From NCBI RefSeq assembly GCF_002043005.1, contig NZ_CP020330.1:2932001-2996000 (forward strand): a DNA stretch of 64,000 nt, written 5' to 3'. Origin of the DNA: Martelella mediterranea DSM 17316. GTDB taxonomy: Bacteria > Pseudomonadota > Alphaproteobacteria > Rhizobiales > Rhizobiaceae. Under the pieces are notes generated by a model, which was given only the letters and a program-made list of their open reading frames with translations, had not been told where the DNA came from and did no database searches. Shown here in pieces: positions 18,984 to 30,000 of this stretch. The stretch's first letter is position 1. Every line of letters begins with the position of its first letter. A program made the translations under genes and the position numbers.

Positions 18984-19658
18984 TCAGGCAATCTCAACCT
19001 GGCCCAGCGCCGCCTCGAAAAGGCGACGGCCGTCGGTGCCGCCATGGGCCGGCTCGATCAGATTTTCGGGGTGCGGCATCATGCCGAGAACATTGCCGGC
19101 TTCGTTGACGAGGCCCGCGATGTCGTTGACCGAGCCGTTGGGATTGGTGCCCTCCGCATAGCGGAACACGACCTGGCCGCGATCTTCGAGAGCCGCAAGT
19201 GTATCGGCGTCGGCGAAGTAATTGCCGTCATGATGGGCGACAGGGCAGCGGATCACTTCGCCGGCGGCGTAGAGGCTGGTGAAAGCGGTGCGGTTGTTCG
19301 CCACCGTCAGGCGGACCTCGCGGCAGACGAATTTCAGCGATGCATTGCGCATCAGCGCGCCCGGCAGAAGGCCGGCCTCGAGCAGGATCTGGAAGCCATT
19401 GCAGACGCCGATGACGCGCACGCCCGCGCGGGCCTTCTCGGCAACCGCGCGCATCACCGGCATGCGGGCGGCGATCGCGCCGCAGCGCAGGTAGTCGCCG
19501 TAGGAGAAGCCGCCGGGGATCACGATCAGGTCGACATCCGGCAGTTCGGTCTCGGTCTGCCAGACGGTGACCGGATCGGTGCCGGAAATCTGCCGGAGGG
19601 CTGCGAACATGTCGCGGTCGCGGTTAAGACCGGGAAGCTGGATAAGAGCGGATTTCAT
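18984..19658 (-). CDS. purQ: Phosphoribosylformylglycinamidine synthase subunit PurQ
   Basis: Glutaminase subunit of FGAM synthase, step 4 of purine synthesis. The 224 residues form a class I amidotransferase: nucleophile Cys in [19 protein letters not shown] and His in [18 protein letters not shown] 19658 ([10 protein letters not shown]) follows GGAG; the upstream in-frame start at 19727 would enter purS. It is 11 bp downstream of purS. purL, the partner subunit, is not in the window. Confidence 0.97.
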   Translation of the reverse strand: MKSALIQLPGLNRDRDMFAALRQISGTDPVTVWQTETELPDVDLIVIPGGFSYGDYLRCGAIAARMPVMRAVAEKARAGVRVIGVCNGFQILLEAGLLPGALMRNASLKFVCREVRLTVANNRTAFTSLYAAGEVIRCPVAHHDGNYFADADTLAALEDRGQVVFRYAEGTNPNGSVNDIAGLVNEAGNVLGMMPHPENLIEPAHGGTDGRRLFEAALGQVEIA

Positions 19659-19669
19659 GGCGGCTCCGT

Positions 19670-19912
19670 TCAGTTCAGCTCGATGGCGTAGTTTTCGATC
19701 ACCATATTGGCCAGCAGCTTCTCGCACATCGCGGCGACGTCGGCTTCCGCCTTGGCGCGGTCATCGGTATCGAGCGCGAGGTCGAAGACCTTGCCCTGGC
19801 GCGCGCCGGAAAGGCCCGTAAAGCCGAGGCCATGCAGCGCGCCTTCGATCGCCTTTCCCTGCGGATCGAGTACGCCGTTTTTCAAGGTGACGATGACGCG
19901 TGCGTTGATCAC
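19670..19912 (-). CDS. purS: Phosphoribosylformylglycinamidine synthase subunit PurS
   Basis: Small bridging subunit (80 residues) that assembles PurQ and PurL and channels ammonia. Recognisable from [28 protein letters not shown] and the C-terminal [18 protein letters not shown]. Start codon is GTG at 19912. It sits between purC and purQ in the order purC-purS-purQ. Confidence 0.96.
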   Translation of the reverse strand: MINARVIVTLKNGVLDPQGKAIEGALHGLGFTGLSGARQGKVFDLALDTDDRAKAEADVAAMCEKLLANMVIENYAIELN

Positions 19913-19942
19913 TGGCTTAACCTCAGCTTCTGTTCGAAAATT

Positions 19943-20704
19943 CTATTTGACCAGGACGGGGCCGGCGGCGCGCGTCGGCTCGTTCTCATTCATGATGCCG
20001 AGCCGGCGGGCGACCTCGGAATAGGCGCTGACTGCAACGCCATCGCCGCCCTCGACGCGCGAATCGAGGCGTTGGCGGGTCGCCAGATCCATCAGGCGAC
20101 AGGAATCAGGGGAAATCTCGTCGGCAAGGATGATGCGCATCATGTCGCCCTCGAACAGGCGGCCGCATTCGATCTTGAAATCGACGAGCTGCATGCCGGC
20201 GCCGAGAAACAGGCCGGACAGGAAGTCGTTGATCCTGATCGCCAGCGCCATCATGTCGTCGAGCTCCGGCGGCGAGGCCCAGCCGAAGGCGGTGATGTGT
20301 TCCTCGGTCACCAGCGGATTGCCGAGCTCATCGGAATTCAGGCTGAACTCGACGATCGAGCGGGGCAGGGGAACGCCCTCCTCGATGCCGAGACGGCGCG
20401 ACAGCGAGCCTGCCGCAATATTGCGCACGGTGACGATCAGCGGAATCATCTCGACTTCGCGCACGAGTTGTTCTCGCATGTTCAGGCGGCGGATGAAATG
20501 GGTGGGAATCCCGATCGCGTTCAGATGTCCGAAGACATATTCCGAAATGCGGTTGTTCAGAACACCCTTTCCGTCGATCACGTCGGCGCCCGCACCCGGC
20601 TCGGTGCTGGCGTCGTCCTTGAAGAACTGGATCAGGGTTCCGGGCTCGGGGCCCTCATAGAGGACTTTACCCTTGCCTTCATAAACCCGGCGGCGACGAC
20701 TCAT
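19943..20704 (-). CDS. purC: Phosphoribosylaminoimidazole-succinocarboxamide synthase
   Basis: SAICAR synthase, which joins aspartate to CAIR with ATP. The 253 residues begin [18 protein letters not shown] and carry [28 protein letters not shown] and [14 protein letters not shown], which are standard PurC motifs for substrate and nucleotide binding. It is the first of three co-directional purine genes; the gap to purS is 30 bp. Divergent from the zeta-inhibitor gene across a 241-bp region. Confidence 0.97.
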   Translation of the reverse strand: MSRRRRVYEGKGKVLYEGPEPGTLIQFFKDDASTEPGAGADVIDGKGVLNNRISEYVFGHLNAIGIPTHFIRRLNMREQLVREVEMIPLIVTVRNIAAGSLSRRLGIEEGVPLPRSIVEFSLNSDELGNPLVTEEHITAFGWASPPELDDMMALAIRINDFLSGLFLGAGMQLVDFKIECGRLFEGDMMRIILADEISPDSCRLMDLATRQRLDSRVEGGDGVAVSAYSEVARRLGIMNENEPTRAAGPVLVK

Positions 20705-20945
20705 CTCTGTCTCGTATACGTTGGCGCGCCAAGCGCGCTGAAATCATCAGTTTCGCTGCAATAGCGAGTTTGCGCCGCTTTCTCAATCAAAACCACGTGT
20801 TTTTCAAGGCAATTGCGGTTTTGCACCTTTTGCTGACGACAAACTGTCGCATGCGGGCAAATTTTGAAGCAAATGCCGGTTTTTTTCTTCTCAATCGCGC
20901 AAAGACATACCATCTTAGGAGGACAAGATTATCAGGGAGGTCGAC

Positions 20946-21269
20946 ATGGCAGATCGAATCTTTGCAGACCGCGGGCGCGCCCACGAGGCCGCCTACACGG
21001 CGGAACAGCATGCGCATTTCAACACGCTCGCCCGGCGCAACCGGATGCTGGCCAACTGGGCGGCAGGACTTTTGGACCGTGAAGGCGACCAGGCCTATAT
21101 CAGCGAAGTGATGGCCAGCCATTTCATCGAGGCCGGCGATGCCGACCTGACGGGAAAGCTGATGGCGGACTTCGCCGCCGCCGGCGTCCAAATGGATGAG
21201 CAGACGATTCATGCCAAATTGAACGAGTTCATGCTCGCGGCCGCTGCCCAGGAAAAGGGTTCGGCCTGA
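20946..21269 (+). CDS. F1-ATPase inhibitor subunit zeta (DUF1476)
   Basis: A 107-residue, mostly helical protein matching the alphaproteobacterial zeta subunit that inhibits ATP hydrolysis by F1 (described in Paracoccus). Seen: FADRGRAHEAAYTAEQHAHFNTLARRNRMLANWAA in the N-terminal inhibitory part and the C-terminal helices FIEAGDADLTGKLMADF. The start follows GGGAGG. It is single, divergent from purC, with its own terminator. Confidence 0.9.
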   Translation: MADRIFADRGRAHEAAYTAEQHAHFNTLARRNRMLANWAAGLLDREGDQAYISEVMASHFIEAGDADLTGKLMADFAAAGVQMDEQTIHAKLNEFMLAAAAQEKGSA

Positions 21270-21326
21270 GGCAGCTGGAGCGGTCTCCGTTTTCCAGGAA
21301 GTCGTGACCGCTCTCTGCCTCTTTTT
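21268..21326 (+). terminator. Terminator after the zeta-subunit gene
   Basis: Composite stem: GAGGCAG (21268-21274) with CTGCCTC (21315-21321), and inside it GAGCGGTC (21278-21285) with GACCGCTC (21306-21313), followed by TTTTTC. It lies between convergent genes. Confidence 0.85.
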
Positions 21327-21363
21327 CAGGGGCGGCCGATGGGGCTGCTCCTCGGCGCATCGC

Positions 21364-22569
21364 TCAGCCGAGGTTCACGATCCTGACAGTCTCGCCCGCT
21401 TCAACCGCCTTGGCGTGGGGCGGGCGGACGATCAGACAATCCGCTTCGGCAAGGGTGGCCTGCAGGGATGAATCCTGCCGCTCGAACATCTCGACGCGAC
21501 CTTCGCAATCAAACCGGCCGCGCATATAGTGCTGGCGCGGGCCGTTGTCGGCGAGCGCTGATGCGGCGATTGCCGTGGTCTCGCGGTTGCGCGGCGGGAA
21601 GTGTCCGACATGGCGGATGAGCGGCTCGGCAAAGAGCAGGGCGCAGACGAAGCTCGAGACCGGGTTGCCGGGCAGGCCAAGCACCCGCATTTCCCCTAGC
21701 CGGCCGACCATCAGCGGCTTTCCCGGCCGCATCGCGATCTTCCAGAAATCGAGTTCCATGCCCATGGCGGCAAGCGTGGGGCGGATCAGGTCGTGATCGC
21801 CGACCGACGCGCCGCCGATCGTCACCAGAATATCGGCCTTCGCCTCGACCGCTTTTTCCACGGCCCCGCGTATCGCCGCTTCGCTGTCGCCGGCAATGCC
21901 GAGATCGATGACATCCGCGCCATTGTCGCGGGCAAGAGCGGCAATGGCGACGCTGCCGGAGGCCGAAATCTGGCCGGGGCCTGGAAGCGTGCCGGGCGGC
22001 ACCAGTTCATTGCCGGTGGCAAGCACGGCGACGCGCGGCCGGCGGAAGACGGGAAGCACAGCGTGGCCGCCGGCTGCCGCAAGCGAAAGCGCGCGGGCGT
22101 CAAGCGTGCGGCCGCGGCTGAGCAGGATATCGCCTGCGGCAAAATCCTGTCCGGCATACCGGATATTGTCGCCCACGGTGGCCGCAGTCTTGAAGAACAC
22201 GCCGGCATCGCCGCGCTTTTCGGTATTTTCCTGTATCACCACGCTATCGGCGCCTTGTGGCAGCGGCGCGCCGGTGAAAATCCGCATCGCGGTTCCGGCG
22301 GTCACATGCGCGTCCGGCATCGCGCCGGCGGCGACCTCGCCGATGACCTGAAGCTCCGCGCCTTCGGGCCCGATATCGCCCGCGCGCACCGCATAGCCGT
22401 CCATGGCGGAGGCCGCGAAGGGCGGCTGGGTGATACGGGAGGCGATATCCTCGCAAAGTACGCGCCTATTGGCATCGGCAAGCGCCATGGTTTCCGTGTC
22501 GCTTACCTGCGGAGCATGCTCCAGCAGGATCTCGCCGGCTCTTTCAACGCTCAGCAGGGGATCGGCCAT
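21364..22569 (-). CDS. moeA: Molybdopterin molybdenumtransferase MoeA
   Basis: Inserts molybdate into adenylylated molybdopterin, releasing Moco. The 401 residues contain the MoeA N-terminal domain (SAMDGYAVRAGD), RIFTGAPLPQGADSVV, the MoCF-like domain TIGGASVGDHDLIRPTLAAMG, FWKIAMRPGKPLMVG and GLPGNPVSSFVCALLF, and a C-terminal beta domain. Its start is 3 bp after the moaC stop, so it is the last gene of trpD-trpC-moaC-moeA. Confidence 0.97.
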   Translation of the reverse strand: MADPLLSVERAGEILLEHAPQVSDTETMALADANRRVLCEDIASRITQPPFAASAMDGYAVRAGDIGPEGAELQVIGEVAAGAMPDAHVTAGTAMRIFTGAPLPQGADSVVIQENTEKRGDAGVFFKTAATVGDNIRYAGQDFAAGDILLSRGRTLDARALSLAAAGGHAVLPVFRRPRVAVLATGNELVPPGTLPGPGQISASGSVAIAALARDNGADVIDLGIAGDSEAAIRGAVEKAVEAKADILVTIGGASVGDHDLIRPTLAAMGMELDFWKIAMRPGKPLMVGRLGEMRVLGLPGNPVSSFVCALLFAEPLIRHVGHFPPRNRETTAIAASALADNGPRQHYMRGRFDCEGRVEMFERQDSSLQATLAEADCLIVRPPHAKAVEAGETVRIVNLG

Positions 22570-22572
22570 GGC

Positions 22573-23064
22573 TCAGCCTTCGCGCTTGAAGTCGCCGCTC
22601 GCGCCGCCGGATTTCTCGACCAGCCGTATCGCGCCGATCTCCATTTCGCGATCGGCGGCCTTGGCCATGTCGTAGATCGTGAGGCAGGCGATGGAAACGG
22701 CGGTCAGCGCCTCCATCTCGACGCCGGTCCGGCCGGAAAGCGAGGCAGTGGCGACGACCCTCAGACCCGGAAGCGCGGTGTCGGCTTCGATGTCGACGGC
22801 GATCTTCGTCAGCATCAGCGGATGGCAGAGCGGGATGAGGTTGGCGGTCTGCTTCGCGCCCATGATCCCTGCCAGCCGGGCGGTGGCGATCACGTCGCCC
22901 TTCTTGGCGTTGCCGCTTTCGATCAGCGCGAGCGTTTCCGGCTTCATCCGGACATGGCCTTCCGCCGTGGCGGAGCGGATTGTCTCCGCCTTGGCGCCGA
23001 CATCGACCATGCGGGCCTCGCCGGTCTCGCCGATATGGGTCAGGCCGGCGGGCTTGTCGGTCAT
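22573..23064 (-). CDS. moaC: Cyclic pyranopterin monophosphate synthase MoaC
   Basis: Converts 3',8-cyclo-7,8-dihydro-GTP to cyclic pyranopterin monophosphate, step 2 of molybdenum cofactor synthesis. The 163 residues show [32 protein letters not shown] and [23 protein letters not shown] with the conserved His, Asp and Lys. ATG 23064 overlaps the trpC stop as ATGA, which fixes the start and implies translational coupling. Confidence 0.97.
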   Translation of the reverse strand: MTDKPAGLTHIGETGEARMVDVGAKAETIRSATAEGHVRMKPETLALIESGNAKKGDVIATARLAGIMGAKQTANLIPLCHPLMLTKIAVDIEADTALPGLRVVATASLSGRTGVEMEALTAVSIACLTIYDMAKAADREMEIGAIRLVEKSGGASGDFKREG

Positions 23065-23870
23065 GGCGCGGCCTCGGCTGTGCCCTTCAGCAGCGCACGG
23101 GTGGCTGCGGCGATATCGTTCTTGCGCATCAGGCTCTCGCCCACGAGGAAGGTTGAAATGCCGACCTTTTTCAGCCGCAGGCAATCGTCATGGACGAAGA
23201 TGCCGCTCTCGCCGACGATCAGCCGGTCCTCCGGGATCATCGGAACGAGCCTTTCGCTGGTCTCAAGCGAGACCTCGAAAGTGCGCAGATTGCGGTTGTT
23301 GATGCCGATCAGCGGCGAGGAGAGCTTCAGCGCCCGCTCGCATTCCGCCTCGTCATGGACCTCGATCAGCGCGTCCATGCCGAGTTCGAAGGCGGTCTCC
23401 TCCAGGAGCCGGGCCTCGTCATCGGAAAGGCTCGCCATGATGATCAGGATGCAATCGGCCTGCCAGGCGCGGGCCTCGTAGACCTGATAGGGCTCGAACA
23501 TGAAATCCTTGCGCAGCGCGGGAAGGGCGCAGGCCGCCTTGGCGGCGGCAAGAAATTCCGGCGCGCCCTGGAAGCTCGGCGTATCGGTCAGCACCGAAAG
23601 GCAGGCCGCCCCGCCTTCTTCATAGGCCGCAGCGAAGGCCGGCGGATCGAAATCCGGGCGGATCAGCCCCTTGGAGGGGCTTGCCTTCTTGATTTCTGCG
23701 ATCAGGCCGAATGCGCCTCCGGCCTTTTTGGCGAAAAGCGCATCGGCGAAACCGCGCGGTTGATCAACGTCGCGGATCCGGGCCTTCAGCTCATCGAGCG
23801 GCACAGTGCTCTTGGCGGCGGCAATTTCCTCGCGCTTGTAGGCTTCGATCTTCTTCAGAATATCGGTCAT
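23061..23870 (-). CDS. trpC: Indole-3-glycerol phosphate synthase
   Basis: Ring-closing step of tryptophan synthesis. The 269-residue TIM barrel has the N-terminal [14 protein letters not shown], the catalytic strand [55 protein letters not shown] and VGESGIF. It overlaps trpD by ATGA (23867-23870) and moaC by ATGA (23061-23064), so the three are translationally coupled. Confidence 0.97.
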   Translation of the reverse strand: MTDILKKIEAYKREEIAAAKSTVPLDELKARIRDVDQPRGFADALFAKKAGGAFGLIAEIKKASPSKGLIRPDFDPPAFAAAYEEGGAACLSVLTDTPSFQGAPEFLAAAKAACALPALRKDFMFEPYQVYEARAWQADCILIIMASLSDDEARLLEETAFELGMDALIEVHDEAECERALKLSSPLIGINNRNLRTFEVSLETSERLVPMIPEDRLIVGESGIFVHDDCLRLKKVGISTFLVGESLMRKNDIAAATRALLKGTAEAAP

Positions 23871-24901
23871 GGCCGGATTCCATGTTCGGGCTTTCGGTTT
23901 GAAACGGCAACCAGCCGCTCGAGCGCAAGCGTCGCCTTGCCGCTTTCCAGCGCATCCGTGGCAATCGCCATACCGTCGGAGATCGTATCGGCCTTGCCGG
24001 CGACAACGAGGGCCGCGGCGGCATTGCAGAGCGCTATGTCGCGATAGGCATTCTTTTCGCCGGCAAGCACCTTGCGCAGCGCGGCCGCATTGACCTTGCC
24101 ATCGCCGCCGCGCAGCGCCCTGAGTTCGGCTTGTGGAACGCCGAAATCGGAGGGCGAAAGCGTGAATTCGCGAACCTTGCCATCGGCAAGCTCGGCCACC
24201 AGCGTCTCGCCGGTCGTGGTGATCTCGTCGAGGCCCTGGCCGTGGACGACCCAGACCTTTTCCGATCCGTGGTCACGCAGGACCTCGGCGAGCGGGCGCA
24301 CCCATTCGGCGGCAAACACGCCGAGCAATTGGCGTTTGACGCCCGCGGGATTGGAGAGCGGGCCGAGCAGGTTGAAGATCGTGCGGGTGCCGAGCTCCAC
24401 GCGCGACGGACCGACATGGCGCATGGCGGCGTGGTGCTTCTGCGCGAACATGAAGCCGATGCCGGCCTCTTCCAGGCAGGCCTCGATCAGGGCCGGCGTG
24501 ATATCGAGATCGACGCCGAGTTCCGACAGGCTGTCGGCGGTGCCGGAGCGGGAACTGAGCGCGCGGTTGCCGTGCTTGGCGACGGTGACGCCGGCGCCGG
24601 CGGTGATGATCGCCGCCAGCGTGGAGATATTGTAGGTCCCCGCGCCATCGCCGCCGGTGCCGACGATATCGATGGCATCGGCCGGGGCTTTGACGGGCGT
24701 CATCTTGGCGCGCATGGTCGAGACGGCGCCGACGATCTCGTCGACCGTCTCGCCCTTGACCCTCAGCGCCATCAGAAAGCCGCCGATCTGCGAGGGCGTG
24801 GCCTCGCCCGACATCAGCAGATCGAAGGCCTGGCGGGCTTCGTCACTGGAAAGCGACTGGCCGCTTGCGACTTTCGCGATGAAGGGCTTCAACTCGGACA
24901 T
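23867..24901 (-). CDS. trpD: Anthranilate phosphoribosyltransferase
   Basis: Transfers phosphoribosyl to anthranilate. The 344 residues contain [21 protein letters not shown] (PRPP/Mg motif), [42 protein letters not shown] and [13 protein letters not shown]. It starts 12 bp after the stop of the ppiD-like gene, so it could be read from an upstream promoter in ppiD or beyond. No trpG or trpE is in the window. Confidence 0.97.
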   Translation of the reverse strand: MSELKPFIAKVASGQSLSSDEARQAFDLLMSGEATPSQIGGFLMALRVKGETVDEIVGAVSTMRAKMTPVKAPADAIDIVGTGGDGAGTYNISTLAAIITAGAGVTVAKHGNRALSSRSGTADSLSELGVDLDITPALIEACLEEAGIGFMFAQKHHAAMRHVGPSRVELGTRTIFNLLGPLSNPAGVKRQLLGVFAAEWVRPLAEVLRDHGSEKVWVVHGQGLDEITTTGETLVAELADGKVREFTLSPSDFGVPQAELRALRGGDGKVNAAALRKVLAGEKNAYRDIALCNAAAALVVAGKADTISDGMAIATDALESGKATLALERLVAVSNRKPEHGIRP

Positions 24902-24913
24902 AGTTCGCTCTTC

Positions 24914-26809
24914 TTATCTGAGGTTGATCGCCTGCTGGGCCAGCGTCTGGTTGATCGTGACGCCATATTCGCCCTGCAGCTTGTTGATCATTTCGTCGAG
25001 AATGTCGTCGCCGGCATAGGATGCTATGGCGTTGACCGCCTGGTCGTCGCCGGATGCGGCCAGCGTGCCGACCGGGTTGACGACGGCCACGACCTTCAGC
25101 ACCACCTGTTCGGTGCCGCTGTCGCGCGGCGCGGTGGCCACGGTGCCGAGCGGGCCGCTGAAGGCGGCGGCGACGGCTTCCGGGCCGAGATCGTCATTCT
25201 GCGTGGTGCGGGTGACGGAGGTCACGCTGTTGACGTCGATCGCCAGCTCGTCGGCAATCTGCTGCAGGCTCTCGCCGCCCTCGACGCGGGCCTGCAACTC
25301 GCTGGCCTTGTCGGCAAGAGCCTCGCGCTGCTGCTCGGCCGCCCAGTCGACCTCCACCTGGCTGCGAACCTCGTCAAATTCGCGGTCGCGCGAGGGGGTG
25401 ATGTCGACGACCTCGTACCAGACGACGCCGCCGTCATTGAGCGTGAGCGGCAGGTTCTCGACGCCGATATCGCTGTCGAAGGCTGAAGCAACGAGTTCTG
25501 TGCCTAGCGGAATATCGGCAACGGGAGTGCCGCTTTCATCGTTGCCCTGGGCGTCGATGGCGTCGATGGTCACCGGCTCAAGGCCCAGGCTTTGGGCCGC
25601 TTCGGCCATCGAAGCACCGCCGGCGCGCTGGTCCTCATACTGGTTTTCGACATTCAGGATATCGTCCGTTGCCTGCTGCTCGGCGAGTTCCTGACGGATC
25701 CGGTCCTTGACCTGGTCGAAGGGCGTGACCTGTTCGGGCGAGATCGCGGTGACGCGCAGGATCACAGGGCCGAAATTGCCCTGGACGACTTCGCTGGTGC
25801 CGCCCTCGTTCTCGATGGCGAAGGCCGCCTCGTCGATCGAGGCGTCCGGAAACTGGCCCTTGGTGAAAATGCCGAGGGTCACGTCGCCGGTGGTCTTGCC
25901 CTGTTCGCTGATAAGCTGGTCAAAGGTCTTGGTGCCATCCGCGAGCGCCTGGGCGGCCTGTTCGGCTTCGGCCTGATCGGAGAAGGTGAGCTGCTGAATG
26001 CGGCGCTCCTCCGGCGTGGTGAAGCTCGAAATCCGGGCATCGTAATCCTCGCGCACGGCGGCATCGGTGATGGCAGCAGGATCGGCGATATCGGAGGGAT
26101 GCAGCGCCACATAGGAAACCTTGCGGTATTCCGGGGCGCGATAGGCGGCCTTGCGCTGCTCGAACCAGGGCTTCAACACCTCGTCGCCCGGCGATTTCAC
26201 CGGCTCGATGAAGGCGTTGTTGAGGACGATGTAATCGACGCCGCGGGACTGGTTGCGGTATTCGCTGATGGCATCCACCAGGGCTTTGGGCGGGACGAAG
26301 CCGTCGGCGATGCCATCGACGACCTGGGAGCGCACGGCGACCTTGGAACGTTCGGCGACATAGTCATCCTCATTGAGGCCGACATTGCGCAACAGCGCGC
26401 TGAAGCGCTGGCGGTCGAAACGGCCGTCGGCATTCTGGAAGGCGGGATCCTGGGCGATGATCTCTGCCAACCGGTCTTCTGAGAGGCCGAGATTCATGTC
26501 GTCGGCGAGCTGGTCGAGCGCGGCGCCGGCAACGAGCTGGGCATTGACCTGCTGGTCGACGCCGATCATGCGGGCTTCCTCGCCGGTCAGCCGCCGGCCG
26601 AACTGGTTGCTGAGGCTGTTCAACTGGCGCTGATAGGCGAGGCGATACTCATTGGCCGAGACTGTCTTGTCGCCGACCTTCAGCACCACATCGGAATTGC
26701 CGGACAGGAACGCGCTCGACGCCCCCCATACGCCGAAGGAGATGATCAGCAGGATCAAGAGGAGTTTCGCGACCCAGGTCTGGGCGCCTTTGCGCAGTGT
26801 CTCAAGCAT
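24914..26809 (-). CDS. ppiD: PpiD-type peptidyl-prolyl cis-trans isomerase, membrane anchored
   Basis: A 631-residue periplasmic chaperone tethered to the inner membrane. One N-terminal transmembrane helix (about residues 15-37, LLLILLIISFGVWGASSAF), then a SurA_N-like chaperone region (about 45-200), a parvulin PPIase domain (about 240-370; RRIQQLTFSDQAEAEQAAQAL, VTLGIFTKGQFPDA), and a second parvulin-like and coiled part. I start at ATG 26809 (MLETLRKGAQ); the frame extends to 26857 without support. It helps fold outer-membrane proteins in related bacteria, which is notable because a large autotransporter is divergent from it. Confidence 0.9.
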   Translation of the reverse strand: MLETLRKGAQTWVAKLLLILLIISFGVWGASSAFLSGNSDVVLKVGDKTVSANEYRLAYQRQLNSLSNQFGRRLTGEEARMIGVDQQVNAQLVAGAALDQLADDMNLGLSEDRLAEIIAQDPAFQNADGRFDRQRFSALLRNVGLNEDDYVAERSKVAVRSQVVDGIADGFVPPKALVDAISEYRNQSRGVDYIVLNNAFIEPVKSPGDEVLKPWFEQRKAAYRAPEYRKVSYVALHPSDIADPAAITDAAVREDYDARISSFTTPEERRIQQLTFSDQAEAEQAAQALADGTKTFDQLISEQGKTTGDVTLGIFTKGQFPDASIDEAAFAIENEGGTSEVVQGNFGPVILRVTAISPEQVTPFDQVKDRIRQELAEQQATDDILNVENQYEDQRAGGASMAEAAQSLGLEPVTIDAIDAQGNDESGTPVADIPLGTELVASAFDSDIGVENLPLTLNDGGVVWYEVVDITPSRDREFDEVRSQVEVDWAAEQQREALADKASELQARVEGGESLQQIADELAIDVNSVTSVTRTTQNDDLGPEAVAAAFSGPLGTVATAPRDSGTEQVVLKVVAVVNPVGTLAASGDDQAVNAIASYAGDDILDEMINKLQGEYGVTINQTLAQQAINLR

Positions 26810-26926
26810 TCTTGTGCAGTCCCTGTTTGCCGGTCCTTCGGTTTTGTGACGCTTCATAGACGAAGATGCAACCGAATTGAAGCCGCAGATGCGATGGCCG
26901 GCCGGGCAGGGGATGATAACCGTTCA

Positions 26927-26934
26927 TTAACCAT
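26927..26934 (+). promoter_or_regulatory. Possible CtrA half-site in the ppiD/autotransporter divergent region
   Basis: TTAACCAT matches the short CtrA site variant known from alphaproteobacteria, embedded in the A+T-rich stretch CATTAACCATAAATATTAAG. An 8-bp match can occur by chance. Confidence 0.25.
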
Positions 26935-27062
26935 AAATATTAAGCATGTTCGCAAAAGCACGCATGGCAATAGGTTCTTAAGGACCTGCAACCAGAATCA
27001 CCCCAGTTTTGGACAGTCGGCCGATTCCCCGGATTAGCGGATCGCGTCGCAAGGGGTAGATA

Positions 27063-30000
27063 ATGCGTGGTTTGAAATTTCGGCAGGGCGCTGCCAGAGC
27101 GTTGTTCCTGAGTTCCTCGGCACTTCTGGTGGCCTGGAGCGCGCCGGGGCTGGCCGCCGATTTCAACTGGACGGGCGCGACCTCCACAGACTGGTACGCG
27201 ACCGAGAACTGGACCGTCGACGGCAGCCAGCCGCCGCTTCCGCCGAAATCCGGTGACAACGTAACCATCAACACGCTGAACAATGCGCCGGTGCTGACTC
27301 CAGACCGCGGCACGGAATATATCAGCAACTTCATCGTGGGCGACACGGCCGCCGGCAAGCTCACCTCCAACGCCACGGTCAGCGGCGAGGTGGTCACGCT
27401 CGGCGCGTCCGCCGGCGGCAACGGCACCATCATCGTTCAGGGCGCGGGCAGCGCGATCCAGTTCGACAAGCAGATCGTGGTCGGGGGCGCGGGCACCGGC
27501 ACGCTGACGATGCAGTCCGGCGCCAAGGGGCAGACCGGCGCGATCACCATCGGCAACGCGGCAAGCGGTGAGGGAACCTACACGCTCGACGGCGCGGGAA
27601 CGGAGATGCGCACCTATGGCACCGGCGCCAACAGCGTGGTGATCGGCAATCTGGGCACGGGCACGCTCAACATTACCGGCGGGGCCAAATTCGAATCGAA
27701 TCAGACGATCATCGGACAGGGCGCTGGCGGCGACGGCGCGGTCGTGATCTCCGGCGCGAATTCGGAATGGAACGGCTATGGTGACCTGACGGTTGGGCTG
27801 TCCGGAACCGGCTCGGTGACCGTGAACAATGGCGGCCACGCGATCAGCGGCTCGCTCAGCATCGGCCAGAACAACAGCTCCACAGGCAACATCGCGACGG
27901 TGACGGGGGCGGGCTCGCTCTGGAACGTCTATAACGACATCGCGATCGGCGGCAACGTGGCCGGCGGCGGCTCCGGCGGCGAGGGTGAACTGTCCGTTCT
28001 CGCCGGCGCGACGATGACCGCCAGCAACATGACGGTCGGCTATGTCACCGGCGGCGAAGGCACGGTCACGATCGATGGCGCGGGCACGCAGCTGCAGCTT
28101 TCGGCAGCGCTGAAGGTCGGCAATTCCGGGGATGGCGGCCTTACCGTATCGGACGGTGCGACGGTCACAGCCGATTACGCGATGCTGGGCGTCAATGCAA
28201 CGGGCTACGGCGGAACCGTAATCACCGGCGCCGGCAGCAGCGTGACGCTGACCAACAGGATGACGGTGGCCGCCAAGGGCGATGGCGCGCTCGGCATTTT
28301 CGATGGCGGCACGCTGAATTCCAATGGCGGCGTGATCGGCCGCGACGCCGACAGCGAGGGCGCCGTTGCGCTGACGACCGGCGGCGTCTGGACCAACACC
28401 TCCAATCTCACTGTCGGAGAGGATGGCACCGGCCTTCTCGGCATCGGTAGCGGCGCGAAGGTGACCAACAAGACGACCGTGCTCGGCGCTTCTGCGACCG
28501 GGAGCGGCGGGGTGCTGGTCGCGGGCGCCGGATCGAGCTGGGACGTCGACGGCGGCATCACCGTCGGCGCAGGCGGCACGGGCCTGTTCTCGGTCACGAC
28601 CGGTGCGACGGTCACCAGCACGGCGAGCGTTGTGGCCGATGCGGCGGGATCGTTCGGCCTTGCCGAAGTCTATGGTGGCAGTTGGACGGTCAATGGCGAC
28701 CTTGTAGTCGGCAATGGCGGGACAGGTGTCCTCGACGTCGCAGAGAACGGTATCGTCACAGCCGACAGCCTCGTTCTTGCCGCCGCCAGCGGTTCGCAGG
28801 GCGGCCTCGTCATCGGCGGCATTCCGGGTGTCGGCAGCGCCGTGGCGCCGGGCGAAGTTGCGATACCCACCATCACCTTCGGCGAGGGCACGGGCCTCAT
28901 CGTCTTCAATCATACATCGTCTGACTATGTCTTCGCGCCGACCATCAGCGGGGCGGGGCAGATAGCTGCGTTGTCCGGCACCACGATCCTGACTGCCGAC
29001 AACACCAATACCGGCCTGACGACGATCGGCTCCGGCGCTGAAATCCAGGTTGGCGCGGGCGGCACGACGGGAACGCTCGGCGGCGATGCCGCGATCGATG
29101 CCGGCGGCACGCTGAGCTTTGCCCGCTCCGACGATATCGAGTTCCGCGGCGCGCTGAGCGGCGGCGGCGCTCTGGTGCAGAAGGGACCGGGAGAACTCAA
29201 TCTTTCCACCGACAGCACGGATTTCACCGGTTCGCTTGAAGCGGCCGGCGGCACGCTGGATATCGACGCCGACCTGCGCGGCGCGACCGCCGAAGTGGTG
29301 AGCGGCGCGACGCTTGGCGGCTCGGGCATCATCGGCGATACGCATGTGAGCACCGGCGGCACCTTCCGCGGCGGCGACAGCAAGGGGTCGATCACGGTCG
29401 ACGGCGATCTCGATTTCGATCCCGATGCCACCTATGTCGCGGTGATCACGATCAATCAGGAACCGGCGATCGTCACCGGCACCGTCGCCTTCGACGACAC
29501 CGCGATCGATCTCGATTTCGATCAGGGCGGGGTGCTGAAGAAGGAATACACGCTGCTTCAGGCAGGCAACCTGACCGGCACCTATGATCCCTCGCTTGAT
29601 TCGCTCCCCTCCCAGTTCCGCGGAACGATAACCGACGAAAACAATGCGCTGAAGCTCGGCCTTGCCTATGTCGGCGGCAATTTCAATTTCTCCGCGCTCG
29701 GCCAGGGCGTCAACACGGCGCTCGTCAATGCCTTCAATGACGGCGTGCCGCTGCAGGGAACGCTTGCGGCCGGCATGTTGCAATCCGGCCAGGCCTATGA
29801 GGCGGCGATGACGACGCTCGGCGGCGAACTCGGCATCAATGCGACGATGACGGCGACGCTCGGCATGGACAATTTCCTGCGCCGCTCCTCCAATCCCAAC
29901 CGCTTGCTCGCCGGCTGGCGTCCCATCGAAAAGGATGCCGATGAGGACACCGTGCAGAACGCGCCGGCGGCGACATCGGGTCTCGCCTACTGGGCGGTCG

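Noticed and set aside
27330..28830. CRISPR-like array suggested by regular repeats
   Set aside because: The repetition is at protein level in the autotransporter passenger; the DNA repeats are degenerate and in frame.
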